52,226 nucleotides of DNA from Syntrophomonadaceae bacterium. Lineage in GTDB: Bacteria > Bacillota > Syntrophomonadia > Syntrophomonadales > DTU052. The position numbers were made by a program, and so were the translations under genes. Under the pieces are notes generated by a model. That model did not search any database, was not told the origin of the DNA, and saw nothing but the letters and a program-made list of their open reading frames with translations. Numbering within the stretch: the stretch's first letter is position 1; each line of letters begins with the position of its first letter. The stretch is taken from NCBI GenBank assembly GCA_012728655.1, contig JAAYEQ010000067.1, positions 1-52,226 on the forward strand, in the 5' to 3' direction. Positions 18,557 through 27,224 of the stretch are shown here, piece by piece.

Positions 18557-20665
18557 TCATTCCAGGGGCTGGAAGCTTACTTTAATCGTAGACCCTACCG
18601 GCACCCGGGTTCCCGCGGCCGGCGACTGCTTGTAGGCCAGGCCGTGACCGTCGGGACTCAAGTGTAACCCGAGTTGGGAGAGTATCCGGGCTACTTCCTT
18701 CATTGATTTTCCTTCCAGATCCGGCAGTGTTACCTGCCCTGAACCCTGCTGTTCTTCAACCGGCGACAGGTATACTATTACTCGCGAGTTCTGCTCCACT
18801 CTGGTATTGGCTTTAGGTACCTGCCCCCACACCAGATTGCCGTCTCCCTGCACCTCAACCTTCAGGCCGACCTTTCTCAGGGTCTGAACCGCTTCATCAA
18901 GCGGCAGGTTTATTACATCGGGCACGGCGACCGTCTTTTTCTGGTTGGATTCCTCCTTAGAAATCTCGGTGCGGGGAACACCAAGATACCGCAGGCTGTC
19001 GGCCATAACCTCCCGAAATACGGGGGCGGCCACCCATCCACCGTAATAGGGATACCCCTTGGGAGCATCGATTACTATCAGGCACACCAGCCGGGGATCG
19101 TCGGCCGGAGCAAATCCAAGAAACGAAGCCACGTATTCATTGGCCATATAGCCGCCCCCCGGCGCTATTTTCTGGGCGGTACCCGTTTTGCCTGCTACAC
19201 GGTAACCTTCAATCTGGGCATTGCGCCCACTACCATTCTTTACAACTCCCTCAAGGATCAAACATAATTCTTTGGCGGTTTCTTTGGATAACACCTGTCT
19301 GACTTTGGTGGGAGTAATCGTCTCTTTGATCTTGCCGTCGGGGGCTATTACCTGTTTAAGCAGGTGAGGCTTCATGTAGGTTCCGCCGTTGGCAATTGTA
19401 CTGGCGGCGGCTATTAACTGAATGGGGGTTACGGCATTGGCCTGCCCAAATGACATGGTTGCCAGGTCTATCTGAGTTGCTCTGGACTGGGGAACGATTA
19501 TCCCCTTGGCCTCACCGGGAAGGTCGATTCCGGTTTTCTGGCCGAAACCGAAAGCATTAAGGTAGCGATAGTATTTTTCAAGGCCGAGCTTCAATCCAAT
19601 GTTGATGAAACCCACGTTACAGGAGTTTTCTACTACACCGGCAAAGTCCATGCTGCCGTGGCTGGTTCCTCCCGCACATGATATACTCCGATTGGATACC
19701 TTAATACTTCCGGGACAGTGGAACCTGTCACTGACTTTGACCGTATCTTCCTCCATGGCGGCGGCGGCGGTAACGATCTTCATGGTGGAACCGGGTTCAT
19801 AAGCATTATGAACCGCAAAATTGCGGCGGTTGTCGGCAGGATAATCGTTATACCGGTTGGGATCAAAGTTGGGTCGGGAGGCCAAAGCCAGTATCTCACC
19901 GGTCTTCGGATCCATCACTATGCCGCAAGCCGCTTTGGGCTGGCGCTGTTCCATCACTTTGTCGAGTTCACGCTCTAAAATGTACTGAATGGTCTCATCA
20001 ATGGTCAGGACCACACTGGAGCCATCGATCGGCGGTATGTAGCGATGAGTGGCCTCGGGGATTTCACGGCCGAATGCGTCGTGCTCAATCACGATTTTGC
20101 CATCGGTGCCTCCGATCAACTGGTCGTAATAAAGGTCTACGCCGTCCAATCCGGTGTTGTCAATTCCTGAAATGCCGAGAACATGGCTGGCCAATGTGCC
20201 CTTGGGATAGAAGCGGCGGCTTTCCTCCAAAAGGCCAATCCCTTCCAGATCAAGTTCCCTGAGTTTCCGGGAAGTTTCCAAATCCACCTGTCTCTTTATC
20301 CAAACGAAGCTGACCTGGCGGGTAATCCGATCATAGATCTCTTTCTCGTCCATTTGCAGGACTTCCGCCAGCTTCTGCGCCACTTCCCTTTCCTTTTTTG
20401 CTTTTCTGATTTGAGCGGGTACCGCGTAAACCGAATCGGTACTGACGGATATGGCCAATTCCCGTCCGTTACGGTCATATATCGTCCCTCGTTTGGCTTT
20501 GAGGGTAATATCTCGCATCCGGTTGTCAAGAGCCCTCTCCGCCAGTTCATCGCCTCTTACTACCTGAAGCCAGAAAAACCGTCCCGCAAGGAGACAGATT
20601 ACAACAACAAATATGAAAAAAAGCGTCGCGATGCGCTTTCGAATTTCCAAACCGGTGGTTTTCAC
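18557..20665 (-). CDS. spoVD: Class B penicillin-binding protein with two PASTA domains (SpoVD/FtsI)
   Basis: This transpeptidase cross-links septal or cortex peptidoglycan. Order of parts: membrane helix at about 14-30; PBP dimerisation domain; transpeptidase domain with active-site STMK at 293-296, SCN at 348-350 and KTG at 493-495; two PASTA repeats at about 579-635 and 645-698. The start is GTG behind AAAGGTGG. PASTA repeats at this dcw position fit SpoVD as well as the division protein Pbp2B. A single such gene here may serve division, and the family name cannot be fixed by sequence alone. The SEDS partner is encoded in the same cluster. Confidence 0.92.
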   Translation of the reverse strand: MKTTGLEIRKRIATLFFIFVVVICLLAGRFFWLQVVRGDELAERALDNRMRDITLKAKRGTIYDRNGRELAISVSTDSVYAVPAQIRKAKKEREVAQKLAEVLQMDEKEIYDRITRQVSFVWIKRQVDLETSRKLRELDLEGIGLLEESRRFYPKGTLASHVLGISGIDNTGLDGVDLYYDQLIGGTDGKIVIEHDAFGREIPEATHRYIPPIDGSSVVLTIDETIQYILERELDKVMEQRQPKAACGIVMDPKTGEILALASRPNFDPNRYNDYPADNRRNFAVHNAYEPGSTMKIVTAAAAMEEDTVKVSDRFHCPGSIKVSNRSISCAGGTSHGSMDFAGVVENSCNVGFINIGLKLGLEKYYRYLNAFGFGQKTGIDLPGEAKGIIVPQSRATQIDLATMSFGQANAVTPIQLIAAASTIANGGTYMKPHLLKQVIAPDGKIKETITPTKVRQVLSKETAKELCLILEGVVKNGSGRNAQIEGYRVAGKTGTAQKIAPGGGYMANEYVASFLGFAPADDPRLVCLIVIDAPKGYPYYGGWVAAPVFREVMADSLRYLGVPRTEISKEESNQKKTVAVPDVINLPLDEAVQTLRKVGLKVEVQGDGNLVWGQVPKANTRVEQNSRVIVYLSPVEEQQGSGQVTLPDLEGKSMKEVARILSQLGLHLSPDGHGLAYKQSPAAGTRVPVGSTIKVSFQPLE

Positions 20666-20691
20666 GTTACCCCACCTTTATTACCCCTATC

Positions 20692-21186
20692 TTAAAAGGA
20701 TACAGCAATCCCCACTCGGTCCAATATGCTCGAAATAAACTGATAATCCTTTTTCTTCACCGATGCAACCTGTTGACCGGCATCAGCCTGGGGGGTAACC
20801 TCGGTTACCTCGGCTGCCCGGGGTTCATAAAGCAACGCCACCATGTTTTCCGGCTGAGGTTTGAACATCCCCAGCCTCTTTTCCGCCTCCGCCTGGACCC
20901 TTTCCAAGGAGGATAGTTCCGCAATGGTGTATTCCAGGCGGCTGTTTTCACTTTCAAGCCGAGCGATCTCCCGTTTCAACTCCACTATCTCGTATCCCAT
21001 CAATGCGCTTTTTACGCACAGGGTGACTCCAATGACCGCAAAGGCAATGGCATATACCGCCAGATTGATGAGCAGGCGGGCTCTGGCTTTCTTTATCGAA
21101 GCTCGGCGTTTTCTCTTGACCTGCCTCGGCAATACAACTTCCGGCTCGGTAAAGCTGGGTTGCTTTTTTAACTCGGCCAATACCAA
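20692..21186 (-). CDS. ftsL: FtsL-like cell division protein
   Basis: This 164-residue bitopic protein has a basic N-terminal segment (KRKRRASIKKARAR), one membrane helix at about 37-58 and a heptad-rich coiled-coil (LKREIARLESENSRLEYTI) followed by RLGMFKPQPENMVAL. This is the septum-forming FtsL/DivIC layout, and the position between rsmH and the penicillin-binding protein gene is classical for ftsL. Sequence conservation is low, so the call rests on architecture and location. The start is TTG behind GGAGG at long spacing. Confidence 0.85.
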   Translation of the reverse strand: MVLAELKKQPSFTEPEVVLPRQVKRKRRASIKKARARLLINLAVYAIAFAVIGVTLCVKSALMGYEIVELKREIARLESENSRLEYTIAELSSLERVQAEAEKRLGMFKPQPENMVALLYEPRAAEVTEVTPQADAGQQVASVKKKDYQFISSILDRVGIAVSF

Positions 21187-21208
21187 AATTATTCGACCTC
21201 CATCCTCT

Positions 21209-22135
21209 TTAGAACTCCAACTTCTGAGCCACTCGCAGTTTGGAACTACGAGCCCGCTTGTTCCCGGCCACCTCGGCGGGGGATGCTTCCACGGGTTTCT
21301 TGGTCAATACTTTAAGCTGCGCTCTATGTCCACAGGTGCAAACCGGTTGTTTGCCGGGGCAAAGGCAGTCCCTGGACTCCCGGGCAAAGTACTCCTTAAC
21401 AATGCGATCTTCCAGGGAGTGAAAGCTGATAATACAGAGTCTTCCGCCGGGTTTCAACAAGGCCACCGCCTGGGGCAGAACCTCTTTCAGGGACTCAAGT
21501 TCCCGGTTAACCTCAATGCGCAGGGCCTGAAAAGTACGCCTCGCCGGATGGGTTTCCCGCTTATATCCGGGCGGCATACTGCTGCGAATTACCTCCACCA
21601 GTTCCAGGGTGGTATCAATAGAACGGTGTTGCCTGGCATTGACTATGCCCCGAGCTATCCTCCCGGCATAGCGTTCCTCCCCGTATTCGGCGATTATCTG
21701 TTCCAGCTTCTCCAGGGGCCATTTGTTGACCAGATCCCAGGCCTTTATATCCAGTTCCGGATCCATTCGCATATCCAACGGGCCGTCCAGGTGATAGGAA
21801 AACCCGCGCTCTTTTTCATCCAGTTGAAAGGATGATACCCCCAGATCTATCAGTATCCCATCAACTGAAGTGATGGAAAGCTCATTCAGAATAATCCGCA
21901 GGTTGCGGAAGTTTCCCTTTACCAGGATTACATTGGCATGGCTGCTCATCCTTGCTCTCGTCTTTTCAAGGATTTCGCCGTCCTGGTCTATTCCAATCAG
22001 TACTGCCTCTTCTTCGGTTCTTTCGACAATACCCTGGAGATGTCCTCCGCCGCCTACGGTGCAATCGACATAAACACCCCGGGGGTCGGTAATCAGATAC
22101 TCCAGGGTTTCATTAAGCAACACGGGAACGTGCAA
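21209..22135 (-). CDS. rsmH: 16S rRNA (cytosine-1402-N4)-methyltransferase RsmH
   Basis: RsmH (formerly MraW) methylates N4 of C1402 in 16S rRNA. The 308-residue protein begins HVPVLLNETLEYL and continues with the SAM motif VDCTVGGGGH, ILIDLGVSSFQLD, RGFSYHLDGPLDMRM, ARRTFQALRIEVN and IISFHSLEDRIVK. Near the C-terminus a cluster of cysteines (CLCPGKQPVCTCG) is seen, as in many Firmicute members. The start is TTG behind ATAGGGGG. It follows mraZ by 11 bases and is cotranscribed. Confidence 0.97.
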   Translation of the reverse strand: MHVPVLLNETLEYLITDPRGVYVDCTVGGGGHLQGIVERTEEEAVLIGIDQDGEILEKTRARMSSHANVILVKGNFRNLRIILNELSITSVDGILIDLGVSSFQLDEKERGFSYHLDGPLDMRMDPELDIKAWDLVNKWPLEKLEQIIAEYGEERYAGRIARGIVNARQHRSIDTTLELVEVIRSSMPPGYKRETHPARRTFQALRIEVNRELESLKEVLPQAVALLKPGGRLCIISFHSLEDRIVKEYFARESRDCLCPGKQPVCTCGHRAQLKVLTKKPVEASPAEVAGNKRARSSKLRVAQKLEF

Positions 22136-22146
22136 CTATTCGCCCC

Positions 22147-22578
22147 CTATATGCCCAGTTCCACCAGTTTTTCGGAGATCTCTTCATATGAGGCACCGGC
22201 ATTCCGGGAGTACTCCTGCCAGTGCTGTTCAGACCATACTTCCACCCGGTTGCCCACCCCGATGATAACAACTTCCTTTTCAATACCTGCATACTCCCTC
22301 AGACCGGCCGGCAGAAGAATACGGCCCTGTTTGTCGGTTTCACACTCGCAGGCACCGGCAAAGAAGAAACGAACAAAAGCCCGCACATCACCCCGGGTAA
22401 ACGGGAGACTTCTAAGCTTTTGTTCTACCGTATTCCATTCCGCCATTGGATACAAAAAGAGACAGTTATCCAGGCCCTTGGTGGCGATGAAGGTTTCCCC
22501 CAACTCCTCGCGGAACCGGGCCGGGATTGTTATCCTGCCTTTGTTATCCAGACTGTGTTGGTATTCTCCCAAGAACAT
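22147..22578 (-). CDS. mraZ: Transcriptional regulator MraZ
   Basis: MraZ is the dcw-cluster DNA-binding regulator, an AbrB-fold protein with two SpoVT/AbrB-like repeats. The first repeat is FLGEYQHSLDNKGRITIPA, the second CECETDKQGRILLPAGLRE. The 143-residue length is typical. The ATG follows AAGGGCG at 8 bases. Three regularly spaced boxes upstream are likely its own binding site, so it should autoregulate the cluster. Confidence 0.96.
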   Translation of the reverse strand: MFLGEYQHSLDNKGRITIPARFREELGETFIATKGLDNCLFLYPMAEWNTVEQKLRSLPFTRGDVRAFVRFFFAGACECETDKQGRILLPAGLREYAGIEKEVVIIGVGNRVEVWSEQHWQEYSRNAGASYEEISEKLVELGI

Positions 22579-22612
22579 ATGTTCGCCCTTCTGGAGAATT
22601 TATAGGGAGTAT

Positions 22613-22652
22613 GCTCCACTTTTCTCCACTTTACTCCACCTTATTCTACTTC
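22613..22652 (-). promoter_or_regulatory. MraZ boxes upstream of mraZ
   Basis: On the minus strand three direct repeats with an exact 10-base period read AAGGTGGAGT, AAAGTGGAGA, AAAGTGGAGC (22642-22613). A degenerate fourth (GAAGTAGAAT) precedes them. They lie 35 bases before the mraZ start. They match the known MraZ operator type, GTGG-core repeats with 10-base pitch. The promoter itself is not obvious; a TATAAA lies between the boxes and the start codon. Confidence 0.85.
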
Positions 22653-22942
22653 TTGTTTTTCAGTTCCTGCCTGGGAGCAAAAAATTATTTTGATTTTTAT
22701 TAGCAATATTTCATCATTTTTATACAGCATGCGACATTTTTGGATGTACAAACGCCGCCTCGGTCAGTGGCGGGCTGCAAGGCCCTTATTGTTGTTAATC
22801 GCCAAGCGGCTGCTGAGTTTTAGCCCTAAGGCAAATCGGGCCGCGGTAATGCCGGAGGGGTTCATTGAGGAGACAACCGGCCGCAGGCAGTATTTACCGA
22901 CCGTCGCCGGCGGCGCCACTCGAATCCGGAGGCAGGCTCTTA
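22653..22942. other. Intergenic region between PHP gene and mraZ boxes
   Basis: Between the PHP gene stop and the MraZ boxes I see no minus-strand gene. An AT-rich tract (about 22680-22730) could be an UP-element-like part of the mraZ promoter. A weak GGGC/GCCC hairpin near 22783-22796 has no T-run on the minus strand. A plus-strand frame through here looks like noise. Confidence 0.5.
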
Positions 22943-23977
22943 TCAGTCCAGGTAGATGGGATTGGAATAGATCCAGGCGCGGTAACCGAGACCATGCCGG
23001 TGTCGGACCTCCACCCGGTAAACCCCGGGCTGCAGACGGGAAAAGCGGTGGGTTCGACCGTCACTCTCCCGATACGGTTTGCCGTTCCTGATTAAGACCA
23101 CCCGGGCTTGGGCGGGGGTGAAGACCGCAAAGACGGTGCCGTCGGCGGGGGCTCTTTCCCCCATGTGTATTATCCGCCCGCGGCGATGGGCTTCAAAACG
23201 AAATCCTTTGGAGTTCTTGAAGAAGTCGTAACCGACGAAACACCTGCCCGCCCGCAAGGCCTCGATTACTGCTTCTTTATCCTTCTGAAAATCGCCGGAG
23301 AGGGGTTCCTTTAACAAGAGGTGGGTATTGATGGAGCGAAAACAGGTATAGTAATCGGAAATCACCGGTTTCCAGGGCCCCAGGTTGGTTTTGATGCCAT
23401 GGGCATCGGAACAGCCGATGCCCACGACCATTCTCTGCTGCAACAGCTCATCCCACTTCTGAAGGGTGGCATTAAGGGGCCCCCGTCTGAAGGCGTGGTG
23501 AGGGTTAAAATAGAGGTAGATTCCCTTGAGAATCCCGGGGGCGTTATCCCTCCACTGCGAGAGGTAACTCCAGATATCCATCCCGGTAAAACCGTTGACC
23601 CCCCAATCGGTCCAGGGGTAGGTTTTCCCCTGTTTGTAAACGGGAGACCCGATTTCAAAGGGATGGGCCAGGAAACCGATCCCAGCCTGGTCGTTTACAC
23701 CGTCAATCACTTCCTGGGGTCGTTCATCGTTGCCGGCTATCTCATGTTCAATGTTTATGCCCAGGTAGTGGTTCTTTTCGGCATTGAATTCGCAGCCGAC
23801 TATGACCAGGACCCTGCCATGGTAACCCTCTTCGGGTTTCCCCCGCAGGTGGTGGTGATCGGTGATAATGATAAAGTCAAGGCCCGCCTTCTCTGCAGAC
23901 CGGGCTATTTCAGGTATGCTCCCCGACCCGTCGGAATAGCGGGTGTGGATATGTATGTTCCCGGCGCTGTCATACAT
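22943..23977 (-). CDS. PHP-domain metallohydrolase, CehA/McbA-like
   Basis: The 344-residue protein has a full set of PHP metal ligands: NIHIHTRYSDGS (His9, His11, Asp16), ITDHHHL (Asp40, His41), GCEFN, AHPFE (His105) and GCSDAH (Asp191, His193). A C-terminal beta-rich part ends YRAWIYSNPIYLD, as in CehA/McbA-type hydrolases. No signal peptide is seen, so it is probably cytoplasmic. The substrate is unknown; PHP proteins are usually phosphoesterases or related metal hydrolases. A sigma-A promoter candidate stands just upstream. The gene sits between the ACT gene and the dcw cluster without clear functional tie. Confidence 0.85.
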   Translation of the reverse strand: MYDSAGNIHIHTRYSDGSGSIPEIARSAEKAGLDFIIITDHHHLRGKPEEGYHGRVLVIVGCEFNAEKNHYLGINIEHEIAGNDERPQEVIDGVNDQAGIGFLAHPFEIGSPVYKQGKTYPWTDWGVNGFTGMDIWSYLSQWRDNAPGILKGIYLYFNPHHAFRRGPLNATLQKWDELLQQRMVVGIGCSDAHGIKTNLGPWKPVISDYYTCFRSINTHLLLKEPLSGDFQKDKEAVIEALRAGRCFVGYDFFKNSKGFRFEAHRRGRIIHMGERAPADGTVFAVFTPAQARVVLIRNGKPYRESDGRTHRFSRLQPGVYRVEVRHRHGLGYRAWIYSNPIYLD

Positions 23978-24042
23978 TCAACTCACCTACATCATGGCTA
24001 ATCATTATGTGAGCCTAATTATTCTGTATGCCCCGGTCCCCG

Positions 24043-24071
24043 ATATTAGCTTGGTAAAATCATATAATCAA
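24043..24071 (-). promoter_or_regulatory. Candidate sigma-A promoter for the PHP gene
   Basis: On the minus strand, TTGATT (24071-24066) and TAATAT (24048-24043) are separated by 17 bases. The promoter lies 13 bases past the ACT-gene stop and about 65 bases before the PHP start. Confidence 0.5.
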
Positions 24072-24083
24072 GGGAGAGCATAA

Positions 24084-24512
24084 CTAGAGCGCATATACCT
24101 TGCTGCTGTCGAGTACGTTAACCCCGCGCTCCCGAAAGACCTCAACCGCCCGTTCGGGGTCTTCGACTTTAAATATCACCAGTGCATCCTCAGAGGCCTT
24201 TCCGATAAAGGCATACAGGTACTCGATGTTAATGGATGCTTCTCCCATAACCTCCAGCACCTTTGCCAATCCTCCCGGAGTATCCGGCACCTCAACCGCG
24301 ATTACTTCGGTCTCGCTGACGGTATATCCCGCCTTTTTCAGGACTTTATAGGCTTTCTCCGGATCATTGACGATCAGCCTCAGGATGCCGAAATCGGAGG
24401 TGTCTGCTATCGAGAGGGCTCTGATATTGATCCGGTTGTCTCCCAAAACCTTGGTTACGCTTGCCAGTCTTCCCGCCTTGTTCTCCAGAAAAACAGAGAT
24501 CTGCTTAACCAT
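24084..24512 (-). CDS. Tandem ACT-domain protein
   Basis: The product (about 142 residues) consists of two ACT domains: [20 protein letters not shown] at the start and [19 protein letters not shown] from about residue 70. ACT domains bind small ligands, often amino acids. Such proteins are frequently encoded beside phenylacetate-CoA ligase genes, as here, and are then often taken as ligand sensors for the pathway. No catalytic domain is attached. The start at 24512 is chosen because GAGGAGGG precedes it by 7 bases; the frame is open to 24542. Confidence 0.88.
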   Translation of the reverse strand: MVKQISVFLENKAGRLASVTKVLGDNRINIRALSIADTSDFGILRLIVNDPEKAYKVLKKAGYTVSETEVIAVEVPDTPGGLAKVLEVMGEASINIEYLYAFIGKASEDALVIFKVEDPERAVEVFRERGVNVLDSSKVYAL

Positions 24513-24632
24513 AACGTCTCCCTCCTCGCTTATTATGGTCATACCGCCCGTTTACCCGCGGTCGTTGTTCTGACGGGAGGATCATTATCACTGCCAATGG
24601 ACGGCCCATCATCATGGTACCTAAATTATACC

Positions 24633-25931
24633 TTAGAATTGTCGGCGGTCTTCAACCCTTTTGGCTTTGCCTTCACTCCGCTGCAGGGACTTGGGTTCCA
24701 CCAGCCTGACCTTGACCGACACTCCCAAAGCGCTTTCCAGCTCCTTGGTAATGGTTTTACCCAGCTGCTCCAGCTTCCTTACCTCGTCGCTGAAGGCCTT
24801 CTCCGAAACCTCCACCCATACCTCCAACTCATCCAGGTTGTTCCTTCTCTCCACCACCAGGAGGTAATAGGGTTCAACATTGGGGATATTCAACAAAACG
24901 CTCTCCACCATCGACGGGAATACGTTAACTCCTCGGATGATTACCATGTCATCCGACCGCCCCAGTACCTTGCTCATCTTTACATGGGTGCGGCCACAGG
25001 AACAAGCCTCATAATTGAGGGAGGTGAGATCGCGGGTGCGGTATCTTATCATGGGCAGAGCCTCTTTGTTGATGGTGGTCAAAACCAGTTCTCCTTTTTC
25101 CCCCGGAGGCAGGACCTCACCGGTTTCAGGGTTGATGATCTCGGCAATAAAATTGTCCTCAAATACATGGAGGCCGTTCTTCTCCGGGCACTCGATCGCC
25201 ACCCCGGGGCCTATTATCTCGCTGAGGCCGTAAATATCGAATGCATCGATTTGCAGCCGGTTTTCCAGGTCACGCCGCATGTTTTCCGACCAGGGCTCGG
25301 CCCCGAATATACCCGCTTTAAGCTTCAGGTCCGAGGGGTCAATCCCCATCTCGGTCATAACCTCGTGCATATACAGAGCGTAGGAAGGAGTGCAGGTTAA
25401 GTGCGTGGTTCCGAAATCCTGCATCAGCATGATCTGCCTCTTGGTGTTGCCTCCCGAGCTTGGGATAACCGAGGCTCCGATCTTCTCGGCTCCGTAATGC
25501 ACTCCCAGCCCGCCGGTGAACAGCCCGTAGCCGTAGGCGTTTTGGACCACGGAGTGGCGGGTGGCACCGGCACAGGTCAAAGCTCGGGCCATCAGTTCCG
25601 CCCATCGATCCAGGTCCCGTCTGGTGTAGCCCACTACGGTTGGTTTCCCGGTAGTTCCCGAGGAGGAGTGGATCCTCACCACATCGGTCATAGGCACTGC
25701 AAACAGCCCAAAGGGGTAATTGTCGCGCAAGTCCTGTTTGGTGGTGAAAGGCAGCTTGGTGATATCCTCCAGGCTTTGGATATCGCCGGGGCTGACCCCC
25801 ATTTCATCCATCTTCGCTTTATAGCCGGGCACGAAGGAGTATACCCGGTACACGGTCTCCTTGAGACGCCGCAGCTTCAGTTCATCCAGTTCTTTCCGGG
25901 GCATGCATTCTATTTCTTGGTTCCAGTACAT
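24633..25931 (-). CDS. paaK: Phenylacetate--CoA ligase
   Basis: This 432-residue AMP-forming ligase activates aryl acids such as phenylacetate to CoA thioesters. It carries the phosphate loop [16 protein letters not shown] (about 88-102), [15 protein letters not shown], the adenylate motif [14 protein letters not shown] and the C-terminal [15 protein letters not shown], all typical of PaaK. The ATG follows GGGAGGG. It is grouped with the double-ACT gene downstream and the carrier/tcdA pair upstream. In anaerobes these enzymes often serve aromatic amino acid or indole/phenylpyruvate breakdown; the true substrate cannot be read from sequence. Confidence 0.94.
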   Translation of the reverse strand: MYWNQEIECMPRKELDELKLRRLKETVYRVYSFVPGYKAKMDEMGVSPGDIQSLEDITKLPFTTKQDLRDNYPFGLFAVPMTDVVRIHSSSGTTGKPTVVGYTRRDLDRWAELMARALTCAGATRHSVVQNAYGYGLFTGGLGVHYGAEKIGASVIPSSGGNTKRQIMLMQDFGTTHLTCTPSYALYMHEVMTEMGIDPSDLKLKAGIFGAEPWSENMRRDLENRLQIDAFDIYGLSEIIGPGVAIECPEKNGLHVFEDNFIAEIINPETGEVLPPGEKGELVLTTINKEALPMIRYRTRDLTSLNYEACSCGRTHVKMSKVLGRSDDMVIIRGVNVFPSMVESVLLNIPNVEPYYLLVVERRNNLDELEVWVEVSEKAFSDEVRKLEQLGKTITKELESALGVSVKVRLVEPKSLQRSEGKAKRVEDRRQF

Positions 25932-25964
25932 TTCAACACCCTCCCAAATTGTCGTCTTTTCTCT

Positions 25965-26225
25965 CTACCCTCCGACTACGAAGGGTATGATAACCACCCG
26001 GTCTCCGTCGTGCAAATAATCACCGGCGTCGGCTTTGCGATCGTTGACCATGATGACCAGATCCTGACGGTCGATTCCCAGGATGTCGAGCAGGGTTTCC
26101 ACATCCAGTTGTTCCTCGGTGTCAATAACCCCTTCCGCCGGATTCATCTTCTGCTTCAGCTCGCCCAGCGCGCGGTAAAAGACCTGCATACCATCATCCT
26201 TTTCTTTTTGATCGCAGTATTGCAT
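25965..26225 (-). CDS. ThiS/MoaD-like sulfur-carrier protein
   Basis: This 86-residue protein has a ubiquitin-like pattern: DVETLLDILGIDRQDLVIMVNDRKA, then GDRVVIIPFVVGG ending in a free Gly-Gly. A terminal GG is the site adenylated by E1-like enzymes and thiocarboxylated in ThiS and MoaD. Its first ATG overlaps the stop of tcdA (TAATG), so the two are coupled; a second ATG at 26189 would give a more MoaD-like start. No thiazole or molybdopterin genes are in view. The link to the adjacent E1-like TcdA is inferred from coupling. Confidence 0.85.
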   Translation of the reverse strand: MQYCDQKEKDDGMQVFYRALGELKQKMNPAEGVIDTEEQLDVETLLDILGIDRQDLVIMVNDRKADAGDYLHDGDRVVIIPFVVGG

Positions 26226-26929
26226 TAATCGGCCTTTTGAATACCCTTTAGAAGATCTTTTATCACGGTGGCGGCCAGAAGCAGTCCGGCGGTTGAGGGC
26301 ACAAACGAGATGCTTCCCACCGGTGACCCGGCGGCAACTGAGACCGGTTTTTCCTGGGAATATACTACCCGCACACCTTCATATATATTGGCCCGGTGCA
26401 GTTCTTGCCGAACCCTGCGTGCCAGGGGACAGGTGTGGGTCTGCGATATGTCGGCAACGGTGAATTTGGTGGGATCAATGCGATTTCCGGCTCCCATTGA
26501 ACTGATTATCGGTATGGAACGAAAAAAACACTCTTTTATCAGACAAACCTTGTCGGGAACAGAATCGATGGCATCTACTACGTAGTTGGGCTTCAGATTA
26601 AGGAGATCATTGACGGTTCCCCGGTTACAGCGGATGGCATATGCTTGTACGCTGCAGTCCGGGTTTATGTCCCTTACCCGGTTCGCCATGACCTCCGCCT
26701 TGGGCTGACCCAGGGTACTGGTGAGAGCCACCAACTGGCGGTTGATATTGCTCATCACCACCCGGTCATGGTCCACCAGAATCAGCTCCCCGATTCCGGC
26801 CCGGGCCAGGCCTTCCGCGGCATATGAGCCTACTCCTCCCAGTCCGACGACCATGACCCGCGCCTGCATCAGGAGGTTACAGGCCTCCTCTCCCAGCAGC
26901 AGTCTGGTCCTTTCCCATCTGTCTTCCAA
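26225..26929 (-). CDS. tcdA: tRNA threonylcarbamoyladenosine dehydratase TcdA (E1-like)
   Basis: TcdA converts t6A37 in tRNA to cyclic t6A in an ATP-dependent, E1-like reaction. The 234 residues show ERTRLLLGEEA, the nucleotide loop VVGLGGVGSYAAEGLARAG, DHDRVVMSNINRQLVAL, STLGQPKAEV and KFTVADISQTHTCPLARRVR, all matching the YgdL/YrvM group. The start is TTG behind GGGGGG. Its place below aspS and the 6S RNA gene equals yrvM in Bacillus. The coupled carrier gene is unusual for this family and leaves open an additional sulfur-transfer role. Confidence 0.92.
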   Translation of the reverse strand: MEDRWERTRLLLGEEACNLLMQARVMVVGLGGVGSYAAEGLARAGIGELILVDHDRVVMSNINRQLVALTSTLGQPKAEVMANRVRDINPDCSVQAYAIRCNRGTVNDLLNLKPNYVVDAIDSVPDKVCLIKECFFRSIPIISSMGAGNRIDPTKFTVADISQTHTCPLARRVRQELHRANIYEGVRVVYSQEKPVSVAAGSPVGSISFVPSTAGLLLAATVIKDLLKGIQKAD

Positions 26930-26951
26930 GGTAAGCCCCCCAAGAAATAAT

Positions 26952-27157
26952 TAACCCCACCGAGTCGTGTATAGCCGGTTGTTTTGAACCTGCGTCTCCA
27001 GCAGGTGGGCGACCTCCTGTCAGCTTTATGACTCCCTGTCAAAGCAGGGCCTGCAAGCCACTGACAGAGACCAGAAGCCCTTCATTTTGGTGTTGGGCCA
27101 AAACGAAACCAGCTTCTCACGAACACAGCAGGGGCTGTTCTTTAGTATCTCTGATCT
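26952..27157 (-). ncRNA. ssrS: Probable 6S RNA (6S-1/BsrA-like)
   Basis: A transcript of about 200 bases is predicted between aspS and tcdA, the locus of 6S-1 RNA (bsrA) in Bacillus. It starts about 7 bases after a near-consensus promoter. The 5' GCCCC and a GTTCGTG stretch can pair with CACGAC and GGGG near the 3' end to close the molecule. Inside are a long hairpin (AGAAGC with GCTTCT, then a 10-bp stem) and a CTGTCAG/CTGACAG hairpin. 6S RNA binds sigma-A RNA polymerase by mimicking open promoters. The call rests on synteny, promoter and size; the branched fold is less rod-like than the textbook form. Ends are approximate. Confidence 0.65.
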
Positions 27158-27163
27158 AAGCTA

Positions 27164-27192
27164 ATAATATCACAGCCCGCCGGGGTTTTCAA
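27164..27192 (-). promoter_or_regulatory. Strong sigma-A promoter of the 6S RNA gene
   Basis: On the minus strand TTGAAA (27192-27187) and TATTAT (27169-27164) are spaced by exactly 17 bases. This is the best sigma-A promoter seen in the window. It lies 33 bases past the aspS stop and would drive the structured RNA and possibly tcdA by read-through. Confidence 0.8.
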
Positions 27193-27224
27193 GAATCGCC
27201 CAACCCAATTGAGGTTTTGCGCCT

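Noticed and set aside
22690-23091. Plus-strand frame reaching into the PHP gene
   Set aside because: It is rich in Arg and Gly in the overlap, has no ribosome binding site and no recognisable motif.
24597-25400. 267-residue plus-strand frame opposite paaK
   Set aside because: Antisense shadow of a clear gene.
26980-27020. GGTTCAAAAC resembling a tRNA T-loop
   Set aside because: No acceptor stem, D-arm or anticodon arm can be built around it.
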